A stretch of 14,055 nt of DNA from Sandarakinorhabdus sp. (GTDB taxonomy: Bacteria > Pseudomonadota > Alphaproteobacteria > Sphingomonadales > Sphingomonadaceae): assembly GCA_025458465.1 (NCBI GenBank), contig JALOSK010000091.1:1-14055 (forward strand), written 5' to 3'. The notes under the pieces are model-generated. The model saw only the letters and a list, made by a program, of their open reading frames with translations, was not told the DNA's origin and did not search any database. The first letter of the stretch is position 1; the number at the start of each line of letters is the position of its first letter. The translations under genes and the position numbers were made by a program. Shown one piece after another: positions 1 through 8,700 of the stretch.

Positions 1-804
1 TTCATCACCCACCGCCTCGCCGGCTTTGGCGATTATCAGGATGCGATGGTCACCGGCGAGGATGTGCTCAACCACAGCCTGCTCTCGCCCGCGCTCAACC
101 TTGGCCTGCTCTCCCCACTGGAAGTGTGCCGCGCCGCTGAAGCCGCATACCATGCCGGCACCGCGCCGCTGAACGCCGTGGAAGGTTTCATCCGGCAGAT
201 ATTGGGCTGGCGCGAATATGTGCGCGGCCTCTACTGGTTCGCCGGGCCGGATTACACCAGCCGCAACCACCTCGATGCCCACCGCCCGCTGCCCGCCCTG
301 TTCTGGGGCGCGCCCACCGATCTGAAGTGCCTGGCACAGGCCGTGGACGCCACGCGCCGCAACGCCATGGCCCACCATATCCAGCGCCTGATGATCCTGG
401 GCAATTTCGCCATGCTGGTGGGCAGCGATCCGCACGAAGTGCACCGCTGGTATCTTGCCGTCTATGCCGACGCCCTCGAATGGGTGGAGGCCCCCAACGT
501 CATCGGCATGAGCCAGTTCGCCGACGGCGGCCTGATGGCCACCAAGCCCTACGCCGCCGGCGGCGCCTATGTGAACCGCATGGGCGATCACTGCAAAAGC
601 TGCCGATACGACGTGAAACAACGCACCGGCCCCAGGGCCTGCCCGCTCAACAGCCTCTATTGGGACTTCCTCGCCCGCCACGAAGAGCGGTTGAGCAGCA
701 ACCAGCGCCTCTGGCGCATGTACGACGGCTGGCGGCGGTTTGCGCCCGAAGAACAGCTGCGCGTCCGCGAGCAGGCAGCGCAGTTCCTCGCCACCCTCAC
801 CTGA
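1..804 (+). CDS. FeS-type bacterial photolyase/cryptochrome (FeS-BCP, PhrB/CryB-like), 5'-truncated by window edge
   Basis: This is the C-terminal 267 residues of a flavoprotein that uses light to repair DNA photoproducts; known FeS-BCP members such as Agrobacterium PhrB repair (6-4) lesions. The frame is open from base 1, so the N-terminal antenna domain lies outside the window, and the first ATG inside (46) is not the start. Residues are counted here from that ATG. The four [4Fe-4S] cysteines are present as C95, C183, C186 and C199. Their spacings of 88, 3 and 13 equal those I recall for PhrB C350/C438/C441/C454. The PhrB active-site pair H365-H366 matches H110-H111. The electron-transfer residues W342, W390 and Y391 match W87, W135 and Y136. 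The FAD-domain motif FADGGLMATKPY follows at about 158-169. The stop is at 802-804. The family is very secure. (6-4) repair rather than a signalling role is inferred from family membership. Confidence 0.95.
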   Translation, partial: FITHRLAGFGDYQDAMVTGEDVLNHSLLSPALNLGLLSPLEVCRAAEAAYHAGTAPLNAVEGFIRQILGWREYVRGLYWFAGPDYTSRNHLDAHRPLPALFWGAPTDLKCLAQAVDATRRNAMAHHIQRLMILGNFAMLVGSDPHEVHRWYLAVYADALEWVEAPNVIGMSQFADGGLMATKPYAAGGAYVNRMGDHCKSCRYDVKQRTGPRACPLNSLYWDFLARHEERLSSNQRLWRMYDGWRRFAPEEQLRVREQAAQFLATLT

Positions 805-1222
805 CCCCTGCGTCGTCACCGCGGGCTTGATCCGGGGCCTGCTTGCCCCCCCGCTCATCCTGAGCGCGCCGAAGGACGCCAACGCCGTTACACCGGCCGG
901 CTGACGCGCGAACTGCTGACCCGCAGGGCGGCGCAGCCAAACAAGACAGCGCGGAAGAGGAAGAACAATGCAGCCTCCGGCGGGCAGGGTCGCGGACCCT
1001 GCACCAGCTTGTTTTGAAGTGGCAATCAATGGCGGGAGTGCGCCCCCACAATCGTCGTTCGCCGGCTGCTGGCATATTCCTCGAAGCTGCCGCTTCTTGC
1101 CAGGACAGAAGCTGGAGACGTACGGGGCTGCAGCGCACAAGCATGGCGACACGCCGCGGCAAGCCCCTTGCCTCGCCTCCCGCGCAAGGCATTATGCTGC
1201 ACATCCGCAGGGAGACGGCGAG
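805..1222 (+). other. Non-coding stretch between photolyase and esterase genes
   Basis: These 418 bases hold no gene I can support. Two segments resemble degenerate dispersed intergenic repeats seen in alphaproteobacterial genomes: one near 812-840 (core CGGGCTTGATCCGGGG) and one near 853-881 (core CATCCTGAGCGCGCCGAAGGA). An ATG at 968 is in frame with the downstream esterase. The peptide between it and 1223 is rich in Pro, Ala, Arg and Cys, has no family resemblance, and would bury the signal peptide 85 residues inside the protein, so I treat it as leader sequence. I see no clear terminator after the photolyase stop. Confidence 0.5.
1168..1198 (+). promoter_or_regulatory. Weak candidate promoter for the exported esterase
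   Basis: TTGCCT (1168-1173) could serve as a -35 element and TATGCT (1193-1198) as a -10 element. The 19-base spacer is longer than ideal, and ATTATG at 1191-1196 would give 17. The -10 lies 25 bases before the ATG at 1223. A promoter here fits a translation start at 1223 and not at 968. This is pattern matching only. Confidence 0.25.
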
Positions 1223-2929
1223 ATGCTGAAGATCGGGGCGTTGATTGCGTTGGCGCTGGCTGTGCCGGCGGCGGCCGGGCCATTTCGGGTGACGTTGGGG
1301 CCGGGCCAGCCGCAAGCCGCTTATGACGGCCGGGTGCTGGTGGTTCTGACAAGGGACGGCGCCAGTGAGCCACGCTTTCAGGCCAACCGCAGCAACACAT
1401 CGGCACAAGTGTTCGGCGTGGATGCGCAGGCAATGCGAGCCGGGCAGTCGGTCACCATCGACGGTACAGTGACCGGCTACCCCCTGGAGACGATGGGCCA
1501 GATCCCGAAGGGCCGCTATTTCATCCAGGCGATCCTCCACAAATACGACACGTTCAAATTGGCCAATGGCAAGACGGTCAAGCTGCCGGCGGCGCGCGGC
1601 GCGGGGCAGAACTGGCGCAAGGAGCCGGGCAATCTGATCAGCGCGGTCAAGCAGATCGACCATGATCCGGCGAGCGCAGCGCCGATCGATCTGGTGCTCG
1701 ACAAGGTGCTGCCGGACATCACGCCGCCGGCAGATACCGAGTTTGTGCGCCGCTTCAGCTTCAGGAGTCCGAGCCTGTCGAAGTTTTGGGGCCGCGACAC
1801 ATTTCTCAACGCCTATGTGCTGGTGCCACGCGATTTCGATGCCCACCCCGAAGCGCGCTTTCCGGTGATGATCAACCACGGGCATTTTCCGGAAGGCTTC
1901 AGCGGCATCCGGGCCACGCCGCCCGATCCCGATCTGGTGTGCGAGCCGAATTCGCGGTTCAATGATCCCTGCTACAACCGGGTGGAGCAGCAGGAAGCCC
2001 ACGCATTCTACAAGAAGTGGATTTCGCCTGAGTTTCCACGCTTTCTGGTCGTGGAGATCGACCACAGCAATCCCTATTTCGACGACAGCTATGCCGTGAA
2101 TTCGGCCAATCTCGGGCCCTATGGCGATGCCATCCAGCATGAGTTCATCCCGGCGCTGGAGAAGAAATTCCGGGGCATCGGCGCCGGCTGGGCGCGCTTC
2201 ACCTATGGCGGATCGACCGGGGGCTGGGAGGCGCTGGCCGTGCAGGTGTTTTATCCCGATGAATATAATGGCGCCTTCGCTGCCTGCCCTGACAGCATCG
2301 ATTTCCGGCAGACCAAGGTCGTTAACATCTATGATGATGACAACGCCTTCTGGAAGCAGGGGCGGTTCGGGAGCGTTCCGCGGTTCGTCAACCGCAACGA
2401 TCTGGGCCATGCCAACTGGACCAACGAAATGGAGAATCGTTACGAACGGGTGATCGGATCGAAATCACGTTCGGGCGGGCAGTGGGACATCTGGGATGCG
2501 GTTTATTCACCGATGGGCGATGATGGGTATCCCAAGCCGATCTGGGACAAGACCACCGGCGTGATCGACAAGACCGTGGCCGCGCACTGGCGCGAGAATT
2601 ACGACCTGCGTCACATCCTGCAGCGCGACTGGGCCAGGCTGGCGCCCAAGCTGCAAGGCAAGATCCATATCTACGTCGGTGACATGGACAATTTCTACCT
2701 GAACAATGCCGTCTATCTGATGGAGGATTTCCTCACCAGGGCCGACCCGCCATACCAGGGCGAGGTGACCTATGGCGACCGCGCCGAACATTGCTGGAAC
2801 GGCGACCCGGCCTTGCCCAATGCCATCAGCCGGCTGCGCTACAACAGCATGTATGTGCCGAAAATCCTCGATCGAATGCAGAAGACCGCACCGAAAGGCG
2901 CGGACATGACCAGCTGGCGCTATCCCTGA
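1223..2929 (+). CDS. Exported alpha/beta-hydrolase, putative esterase
   Basis: The product is 568 residues and probably periplasmic or secreted. I chose ATG 1223 because GGAGA at 1211-1215 sits eight bases upstream and because it opens directly onto a signal peptide (Lys3, hydrophobic residues 5-18, Ala-rich cleavage site near 18-20). Residues 20-190 look like a beta-rich accessory domain. The hydrolase domain follows: the HGHF segment at 219-222 is a likely oxyanion-hole region, GGSTG at 329-333 is the nucleophile elbow with Ser331, Asp487 or Asp489 (VGDMDN) is the likely acid, and His523 (AEHCW) the likely base. Overall it resembles the esterase-D/enterochelin-esterase-like group, but the substrate cannot be read from sequence. 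The stop is 27 bases from the converging peptidase gene. The fold is well supported; the triad acid and substrate are inference. Confidence 0.8.
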   Translation: MLKIGALIALALAVPAAAGPFRVTLGPGQPQAAYDGRVLVVLTRDGASEPRFQANRSNTSAQVFGVDAQAMRAGQSVTIDGTVTGYPLETMGQIPKGRYFIQAILHKYDTFKLANGKTVKLPAARGAGQNWRKEPGNLISAVKQIDHDPASAAPIDLVLDKVLPDITPPADTEFVRRFSFRSPSLSKFWGRDTFLNAYVLVPRDFDAHPEARFPVMINHGHFPEGFSGIRATPPDPDLVCEPNSRFNDPCYNRVEQQEAHAFYKKWISPEFPRFLVVEIDHSNPYFDDSYAVNSANLGPYGDAIQHEFIPALEKKFRGIGAGWARFTYGGSTGGWEALAVQVFYPDEYNGAFAACPDSIDFRQTKVVNIYDDDNAFWKQGRFGSVPRFVNRNDLGHANWTNEMENRYERVIGSKSRSGGQWDIWDAVYSPMGDDGYPKPIWDKTTGVIDKTVAAHWRENYDLRHILQRDWARLAPKLQGKIHIYVGDMDNFYLNNAVYLMEDFLTRADPPYQGEVTYGDRAEHCWNGDPALPNAISRLRYNSMYVPKILDRMQKTAPKGADMTSWRYP

Positions 2930-2956
2930 ACGAGGCTGGCACGCGGCGAGTGATGA

Positions 2957-4219
2957 TCAGGAGAACGGCTCGTCCAGGCTTTTGGGCGGGGTGGAAAACC
3001 AGCGCGGCCCGGCTTCTGTCATGTAAAAACAATCCTCGATGCGCACGCCGTAGCTGCCGGGCACATAGAGCCCCGGCTCGTTGGAGAAGCACATGCCGGA
3101 AGCCAGCGCCGTTGCCTCGCCATGCACGAGATTGACCGGTTCATGGACATCCATGCCGATGCCGTGGCCAGTGCGGTGTGACAGGCCGGGCAACTTGTAG
3201 CCGGGGCCATAACCGAGCGGTTCATAGACGGCGCGGACGGCATCATCGACACGGCCTGCCGGCGCCCCAACCTGCGCCGCTGCCATCGCGGCCTCCTGAC
3301 CAAGGCGAACATGGTCGAACAGGCGCCGCTGGCTGACATTGGGGCTGCCGTGGACGAGTGTGCGGGAAATGTCGGCATGATAGCCGTCGACCGTACAGCC
3401 ACAGTCCATCAGGATGACCGAGTTCTCGCGCACCAGCTGGCGTTCCTTGGACCCGTGGGGGAGCGCGCTGCCCTCGTTCAGCTGGATGCCGCCCGAAGGC
3501 GTCTGGCCACCAAAGCGGGTGATTTCGGCCGCCATGATCGCGAAGATGTCGGGGCCGGACATGCCGGTTTCGATCCGGGGCGCCGTGGCGCGATAGGCAG
3601 CGATGGTAATGTCGGACGCACGCTGCATCAGTGCGATCTCGGCCGGCGATTTCACCATGCGGCAGGCATTGACCAGCGCGGCGCCGGACCGCACGGCGAC
3701 GCCGGGGAGCGCGCGCTGCAGACCGTCGATGGCGAAGTGGCGGACGGTCTCCTCGATGGCAACGGGGCGGCCCGCAAGCTTGCGCTCCTTCAGCCATCCG
3801 GCAACCAGCGCGTGCGGACTTTCGTCTTCCTGCCAGACCCGGACATCACCGGGGACGGCCAGCATCTCGCGAATGGACGGTTCCTCGAAAAATGGCGTGA
3901 CCACGCACAACGGCCCTTCGGCGGGGATCAGCGCTGCCGTCAGCCGTTCGCTGCGCCACCAGTTGATGCCGGTAAAATAGCGCAGGGACGACCCGGCCTC
4001 GACAAAGAGCGCGCCGATGCCGGCCAGCTGCATCAACGACTGGACCTTGGCCATGCGGGCAAGGCGTTCGGCGGTGGTGATCGGTGCGGCGGCAGCGATG
4101 GGCGTGCTGGCAGGAACACTGCCGATGCCGGCGTAGGCGGCGTCGGACGCCGGAAGCGCGGCAAGGGCGGCGCCGGCCGCACCATAGGCAATCAGCTGGC
4201 GGCGATCGATGCGTGACAT
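2957..4219 (-). CDS. Tat-exported M24 metallopeptidase (Xaa-Pro aminopeptidase/prolidase-like)
   Basis: This 420-residue peptidase would cleave N-terminal or dipeptide bonds, typically at proline, using a dinuclear metal centre outside the cytoplasm. The start at 4219 is preceded by GAGGAGA, and the N-terminus carries a twin-arginine-type leader: DRRQLI at residues 5-10, then an Ala-rich hydrophobic stretch to about residue 30. Residues 45-180 form the creatinase-type N-terminal domain. The pita-bread catalytic domain occupies about 190-410. All five metal ligands are present: D272, D283 (HADISRT), H352 (GHGIGMDVHE), E381 (NEPGLY) and E395 (RIED). Spacing D272-D283 equals the E. coli PepP pair D260/D271, and H352/H359 match PepP H354/H361. 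An in-frame upstream start at 4312 would overlap the preceding small gene and displace the Tat motif, so I rejected it. Exact substrate preference is unknown. Confidence 0.92.
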   Translation of the reverse strand: MSRIDRRQLIAYGAAGAALAALPASDAAYAGIGSVPASTPIAAAAPITTAERLARMAKVQSLMQLAGIGALFVEAGSSLRYFTGINWWRSERLTAALIPAEGPLCVVTPFFEEPSIREMLAVPGDVRVWQEDESPHALVAGWLKERKLAGRPVAIEETVRHFAIDGLQRALPGVAVRSGAALVNACRMVKSPAEIALMQRASDITIAAYRATAPRIETGMSGPDIFAIMAAEITRFGGQTPSGGIQLNEGSALPHGSKERQLVRENSVILMDCGCTVDGYHADISRTLVHGSPNVSQRRLFDHVRLGQEAAMAAAQVGAPAGRVDDAVRAVYEPLGYGPGYKLPGLSHRTGHGIGMDVHEPVNLVHGEATALASGMCFSNEPGLYVPGSYGVRIEDCFYMTEAGPRWFSTPPKSLDEPFS

Positions 4220-4230
4220 GGACAGTCTCC

Positions 4231-4575
4231 TCAGGGCCTCAACTGTGGAAGGTCGCGGCGCAACCCTTCCCACATGACGGGCGTCTCGTCGAACGACTTG
4301 AGCAACAGCCACTCGCTGGTGCCAGGATCGCGTGCATGGATGAAGCGGTCCACGGCGGGGATGCCGTCACCACCAGCCGGAATGCTTGCGGTGCCGCCGG
4401 TCTGCGGCAGCGCAATGGTGGCATGCCGGCCTTCAACCTGCTCGACCCGGGTCGCCACATGATTCGTGATGGGCGAGGGAGGAACAACTGCCGTTTCCAC
4501 GCAAGTCAGGGATGGATAATGCTCCGGCTGCACCCGCTTGACGATCCTGTCGTTTGAAACCTGTCTGTCCGCCAC
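4231..4575 (-). CDS. Small hypothetical protein upstream of the M24 peptidase gene
   Basis: I do not recognise this 114-residue product. It ends 11 bases before the peptidase ATG on the same strand, which suggests one transcript and possible translational coupling. The start is uncertain: GTG at 4575 has no obvious Shine-Dalgarno sequence, the frame stays open to about 4641 without an ATG, and later GTG codons are possible. Codon use is reasonable for a GC-rich coding gene, and the C-terminal half (VDRFIHARDP, EWLLLKSFDE) looks like ordinary globular protein. There is no signal peptide or membrane segment. One cysteine (C25) is present. It could also be the remnant of a longer gene. Confidence 0.45.
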   Translation of the reverse strand: MADRQVSNDRIVKRVQPEHYPSLTCVETAVVPPSPITNHVATRVEQVEGRHATIALPQTGGTASIPAGGDGIPAVDRFIHARDPGTSEWLLLKSFDETPVMWEGLRRDLPQLRP

Positions 4576-4701
4576 CGGCCCAATGGCGGCCCAAGCGGCC
4601 GGCGGGGTGGGTTTGGACGGGCTGTGACCCTGCGAAATGCATCAAGACTGTCAAAACCCGTTCTGGGATGGCGTGGGTTTCGGGCGGCGTAGTGACGCGT
4701 G

Positions 4702-4758
4702 GTTGGCCAACAGGGGTGGTGCGACGCCAGTTGATGTGGAACACCGTGTTGACCAACA
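4702..4758. promoter_or_regulatory. Paired operator-like palindromes upstream of the GDSL hydrolase gene
   Basis: A perfect 10-base palindrome GTTGGCCAAC lies at 4702-4711. A near-palindrome TGTTGACCAACA, symmetric at 10 of 12 positions, lies at 4747-4758. They share the core GTTGRCCAACA as an imperfect direct repeat, with centres about 46 bases apart. The second ends 21 bases before the ATG at 4780. Such an arrangement would suit a dimeric repressor or activator acting on the hydrolase gene, the divergent small gene, or both. No regulator is encoded in the window and I cannot assign a family. Confidence 0.4.
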
Positions 4759-4779
4759 AGTGACTTCGGGGAGTGGATC

Positions 4780-5724
4780 ATGCGGCGGGTGGTGACGAAT
4801 CTTGTTCTGGCGGTTGCGGTGGCTGCGGTTGCGGTGCCGGCTTCGGCGCTGAATCTTTACGTTTTCGGGGATTCGCTGGTGGATGCCGGCAATGTTTCGG
4901 TGGCAACCGGCGGGGCTTCGCCCAATCCGGCGCAGGGCTATTTCCAGGGGCGGTTCACCAACGGGCTGAACTATGTCGATTATCTGAACCAGCGTTTTGC
5001 CGGTGTGAACACGGCGCCGTCCCTGCTGGGCGGGACCAACTTTGCCTTTGGAGGGGCGCGGGCGATCGGCAACGGGTTCGGCGGCTTTCCGGTGCCCGGC
5101 CTGCCGCAGCAGCTGAACAGCTATTTCGCCGCGACCGGCGGGCTGGCGGACAGCAACGGGCTTTATGTGATCAACTTCGGCGGCAATGATCTGTTCGGCA
5201 TCGCATCGGGCGATACGGGCGGGTTGACCGCCAATGATGTGGTGAACCTGCTGATCGCCAACACGGTGGGCGCGGTGCAATCGCTGAGCGCGGCCGGTGC
5301 CGGCAAGATCCTGGTGACCGGCATCCCGATCGGCGGCACGCTGGGCGTGACCATCGAAGGCCTGCTGCAATCCTCGCTGGACGCCGTGGAGCCGGGCCTG
5401 CAGGCGGGGCTGTTCCGCTTTTCCTATCTCGATTTCTATGATCGCCTGTTTGCCGATCCGGCGGCCTATGGCTTTGGCCAGGGCATCAACGTCACCTCCA
5501 ACTGCCTGGCGGATCGCACGCCGGTGAACGGATCGATCAACTGCGCCGGCTATTTCAGCTTTGATGGCACGCATTTCACCGCACAGGTGCAGCGCGGCAT
5601 CTACCGCGATCTGGTGCAGGTGCTGGGCGTGCCGGAACCATCATCGTGGGCGATGTTGATTGCCGGCTTCGGCCTGGTGGGCGCGGCGATGCGCCGGCAG
5701 GCGCGGCAGGTGGCGGCTCAGTGA
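4780..5724 (+). CDS. GDSL/SGNH-family hydrolase with PEP-CTERM sorting signal
   Basis: The product is 314 residues and is a probable esterase/lipase exported across the inner membrane and then processed by an exosortase. GGGGAG at 4768-4773 precedes the ATG by six bases. Residues 1-23 form a signal peptide. SGNH blocks follow in order: block I FGDSLVD with nucleophile Ser32; block II NFAFGGA with Gly near 91-92; block III FGGND with Asn136; block V DGTH with Asp262 and His265. All four catalytic elements are present. The C-terminus has VPEPSSWAM at 284-292, a hydrophobic helix to about 303 and the basic end RRQAR, which is the sphingomonad-type PEPxxWA sorting signal. The exosortase is not in this window. 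Two Cys (242, 255) may form a disulfide. The stop overlaps the converging dnaE2 remnant by seven bases. Substrate unknown. Confidence 0.93.
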   Translation: MRRVVTNLVLAVAVAAVAVPASALNLYVFGDSLVDAGNVSVATGGASPNPAQGYFQGRFTNGLNYVDYLNQRFAGVNTAPSLLGGTNFAFGGARAIGNGFGGFPVPGLPQQLNSYFAATGGLADSNGLYVINFGGNDLFGIASGDTGGLTANDVVNLLIANTVGAVQSLSAAGAGKILVTGIPIGGTLGVTIEGLLQSSLDAVEPGLQAGLFRFSYLDFYDRLFADPAAYGFGQGINVTSNCLADRTPVNGSINCAGYFSFDGTHFTAQVQRGIYRDLVQVLGVPEPSSWAMLIAGFGLVGAAMRRQARQVAAQ

Positions 5725-8700
5725 AAATCCCGGCTTTTGGGGATCACCCGCACGTCCCTTGGGTGGCGCGCCTTTGACGGTGGGGGTTTGCGTCCGGCCG
5801 GCCCGTGCACCAGGTCTTCACTGGCGCGGGCCAGGGGCGTGGTGGGATCGTGGGCGTCGGAAAGCCGGTCCAGCACGGCGCTCATGTCGGTGATGTGGGT
5901 GGCCATGAGGTGCATCACGCCTTCGGGGCTGCGCTGCACCTCGCCGTCCACCTGCATCAGCCGGCTGGCCATGATGGCGCGGCGGAAGCGTTCGAACAGC
6001 CGCGCCCACACCACCACGTTCACCACGCCGGTTTCATCTTCCAGCGTGATGAAGATGGCGTTGCCGCCGCCGGGCCGCTGCCGCACCAGCACCACGCCGG
6101 CCACGCTGGCCCGCCGGCCGTTCTTCGCCGCAGCAAACTGCGCGGCGGTGCGCACGCCGGGGAAATAGCGCCGCAACAGCGCCAGCGGGTGGGCGCGCAG
6201 GGACAGGCGCAGTACCTGATAATCGGCGGCCACTTCCTCGCCGGGGGCCATCAGCGGCAGATCGCTGCCCGCCTCTTCGCCCAGTTCGCTGGCCTGTGCC
6301 GCTGCGAACAGCGGCAGGCTGTCTGTCGGCGTGCGCAGCGCCTGCCAGCCGGCCTCGCGGCGATTGAGATTGAGCGACGCGCAGGCATCGGCATCGGCGA
6401 GCAGTTTGAGCGCCCGCGCCGGCAGCCCGGCCCGGGCGAGATGTTCCAGCGTGCGGATGGGCCGGGCGACCGCGATGGCGTGGGCCCATTCCTGGTGAAA
6501 GCCGCTGATCTGGCGCAGGCCCAGCCGCAGCGCGAGGGCGGGCGCCTGCCCTTCCAGCGTGCAATCCCAGGCGCTGTGGTTCACATCGACGGGCAGCACC
6601 GTCACGCCATGTTCGGCGGCATCGCGGACGATCTGGGCGGGGGCATAGAAACCCATCGGCTGCGCGTTCAGCAGCGCGGCGGCGAACACCGCCGGGTATC
6701 GGCACTTGAGATAGGCTGAAACCCACACCAGCCGCGCAAAGGCAATCGCGTGGCTTTCGGGGAAGCCATAGGAACCAAAGCCCTTGATCTGGTTGAAGCA
6801 GCGTTCGGCAAAATCGCGATCATAGCCGCGCGCTGCCATGCCTTCGATCAGCTTGGTTTCGAAAAACTCCATCCCGCCATTGTGGCGGAAGGTGGCCATG
6901 GCGCGGCGCAGGCGGTTGGCTTCGGCGGGCGTGAAATTGGCCGCCGTGATGGCCAGCTTCATCGCCTGTTCCTGGAACAGCGGCACGCCCAGCGTCTTGC
7001 CCAGCACCTGGCGCAGTTCATCTGGGTCGTGCGGCGGTTTCGGGCTGGGGAAGTTCACCGCCTCCCGTCCCTGCCGGCGCCTGAGGTACGGGTGCACCAT
7101 GTCCCCCTGAATGGGGCCCGGCCGCACGATGGCAACCTGGATGACAAGATCATAGAATTCGGCCGGGCGAAGGCGCGGCAGCATGTTCATCTGCGCCCGG
7201 CTCTCCACCTGGAACACGCCGATGCTGTCACCCTTCTGCAGCATGGCATACACATCAGGCGCATCGCCGGGCACATTGTCCAGCGTGTACTGATGGCCGA
7301 TGTGGGTCTCGATGAACTCGAAGGCGCGCCGGATGCAGCTCAGCATGCCCAGCGCCAGCACATCGACCTTCATCAGGCCCAGCGCGTCGATATCGTCCTT
7401 GTCCCATTCGATGAAGGTGCGATCGGGCATGGCGGCGTTGTGGATCGGCACCAGTTCATCCAGCCGCGTCTGCGTGAGCTTCCGGACTGTCGGGATCAAT
7501 CCCGCTTTCGGCGAAGCGCTCGCGCTCCATCGTGCTCGCGTAGCTGCCCCACACGGTGCTGGACAGGCGGCTGGTGAGATCCTCGCTCAGGCCCAGCACC
7601 TTGCCCACCTCGCGCACCGCGCTGCGCGGGCGATAATGGATCACGGTGGCGGCGATGCCGGCGCGCTCGCGGCCATAGCGTTCGTAAATCCACTGCATCA
7701 CCTCCTCGCGGCGCTCATGCTCGAAATCGACATCGATGTCGGGCGGCTCCTTGCGCTCTTCGGAAATGAAACGGGAAAACAGGAGATTGTGTTTGGCTGG
7801 ATCAACGGCCGTGATGCCCAGCACGAAACACACCGCGCTGTTGGCGGCGCTGCCGCGGCCCTGGCACAGGATGCCGCGCGATTGCGCGAAGGCGACGATA
7901 TCGTGGACGGTGAGGAAATAGGGCGCATAACCGGCACGTGCGATGATCCGGAACTCTTCCGCCAGCAGCGCCATCAGCCTGGGCGGCACGCCACCGGGCC
8001 AGCGTTCGCGCGCCTTTTGCAGCGTCAGCGTTTCCAGCCAGCCTTGCGCGGAATAACCCGCCGGCACCGGTTCATTGGGATATTCATAGCGCAACTGATC
8101 AAGGCTGAAATCGATGCGGGCCAGCAGCCGCGCCGGTTCCAGCACCGCGTCAGGGCGATCGCGGAACAGGCGGGCCATTTCGGCGGCGCCCTTCAGATGG
8201 CGTTCGGCGTTGGGTTCCAGCCGGGTGCCGGCCTGTGCCAGCGTCACGCCGGCGCCGATGCAGCGGATCACATCGTGCAGCGGGCGCTGCGCCGGCGTCG
8301 CGAACAGCGGCGCGCTCAGCGCCAGCAGCGGCACGCCCTGCCCATCGGCCACGGCAGCCAGCGCCGCCAGCCGGCGCCGATCATCGCCACGCCCCCACAT
8401 CATCGCGCCCTGCCACAACCGGTTCGGGCAAGCGCGCGCCAGTTCGGCCAGCCGGCCCTGCTGGCCAGGCCCGGGCGGCAGGGCGATCAGCAGCAGGCCA
8501 TCCTGATGATCGAGCAGATCGGGAAGGTGCAGGATGCACGATCCCTTTTCGGCCCGCCGGTTGCCCAAGGTGAGCAGCCGGGTGAGCTGCCCCCAGCCGT
8601 GCCGGTGCGCCGGAAAGGCGATCACATCCGGCGTGTGATCCGCAAACACCAGCCGCGCACCAACCGCCAGCTTGAACGGCGGCGGTTCCTGGCCGGCCTC

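Noticed and set aside
968..1222. N-terminal extension of the esterase from ATG 968
   Set aside because: It would place the signal peptide 85 residues inside the protein, has Cys/Arg-rich filler sequence, and the ATG at 1223 has its own ribosome binding site.
797..2410. 537-codon minus-strand open frame opposite the esterase gene
   Set aside because: It is antisense to a gene with a clear signal peptide and hydrolase motifs, and its translation shows no domain. Long antisense frames are common in GC-rich DNA.
4220..4312. Upstream start for the M24 peptidase
   Set aside because: It overlaps the preceding small gene, moves the twin-arginine motif away from the N-terminus and ignores the strong GAGGAGA before 4219.
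4651..5574. 307-codon minus-strand open frame opposite the GDSL hydrolase
   Set aside because: It is a shadow of a well-supported gene, with no recognisable motif.
7456..7499. Programmed frameshift or two-subunit split in dnaE2
   Set aside because: There is no slippery heptamer or re-initiation ATG in the downstream frame, and a conserved segment is missing altogether, so a shift would not restore the protein.
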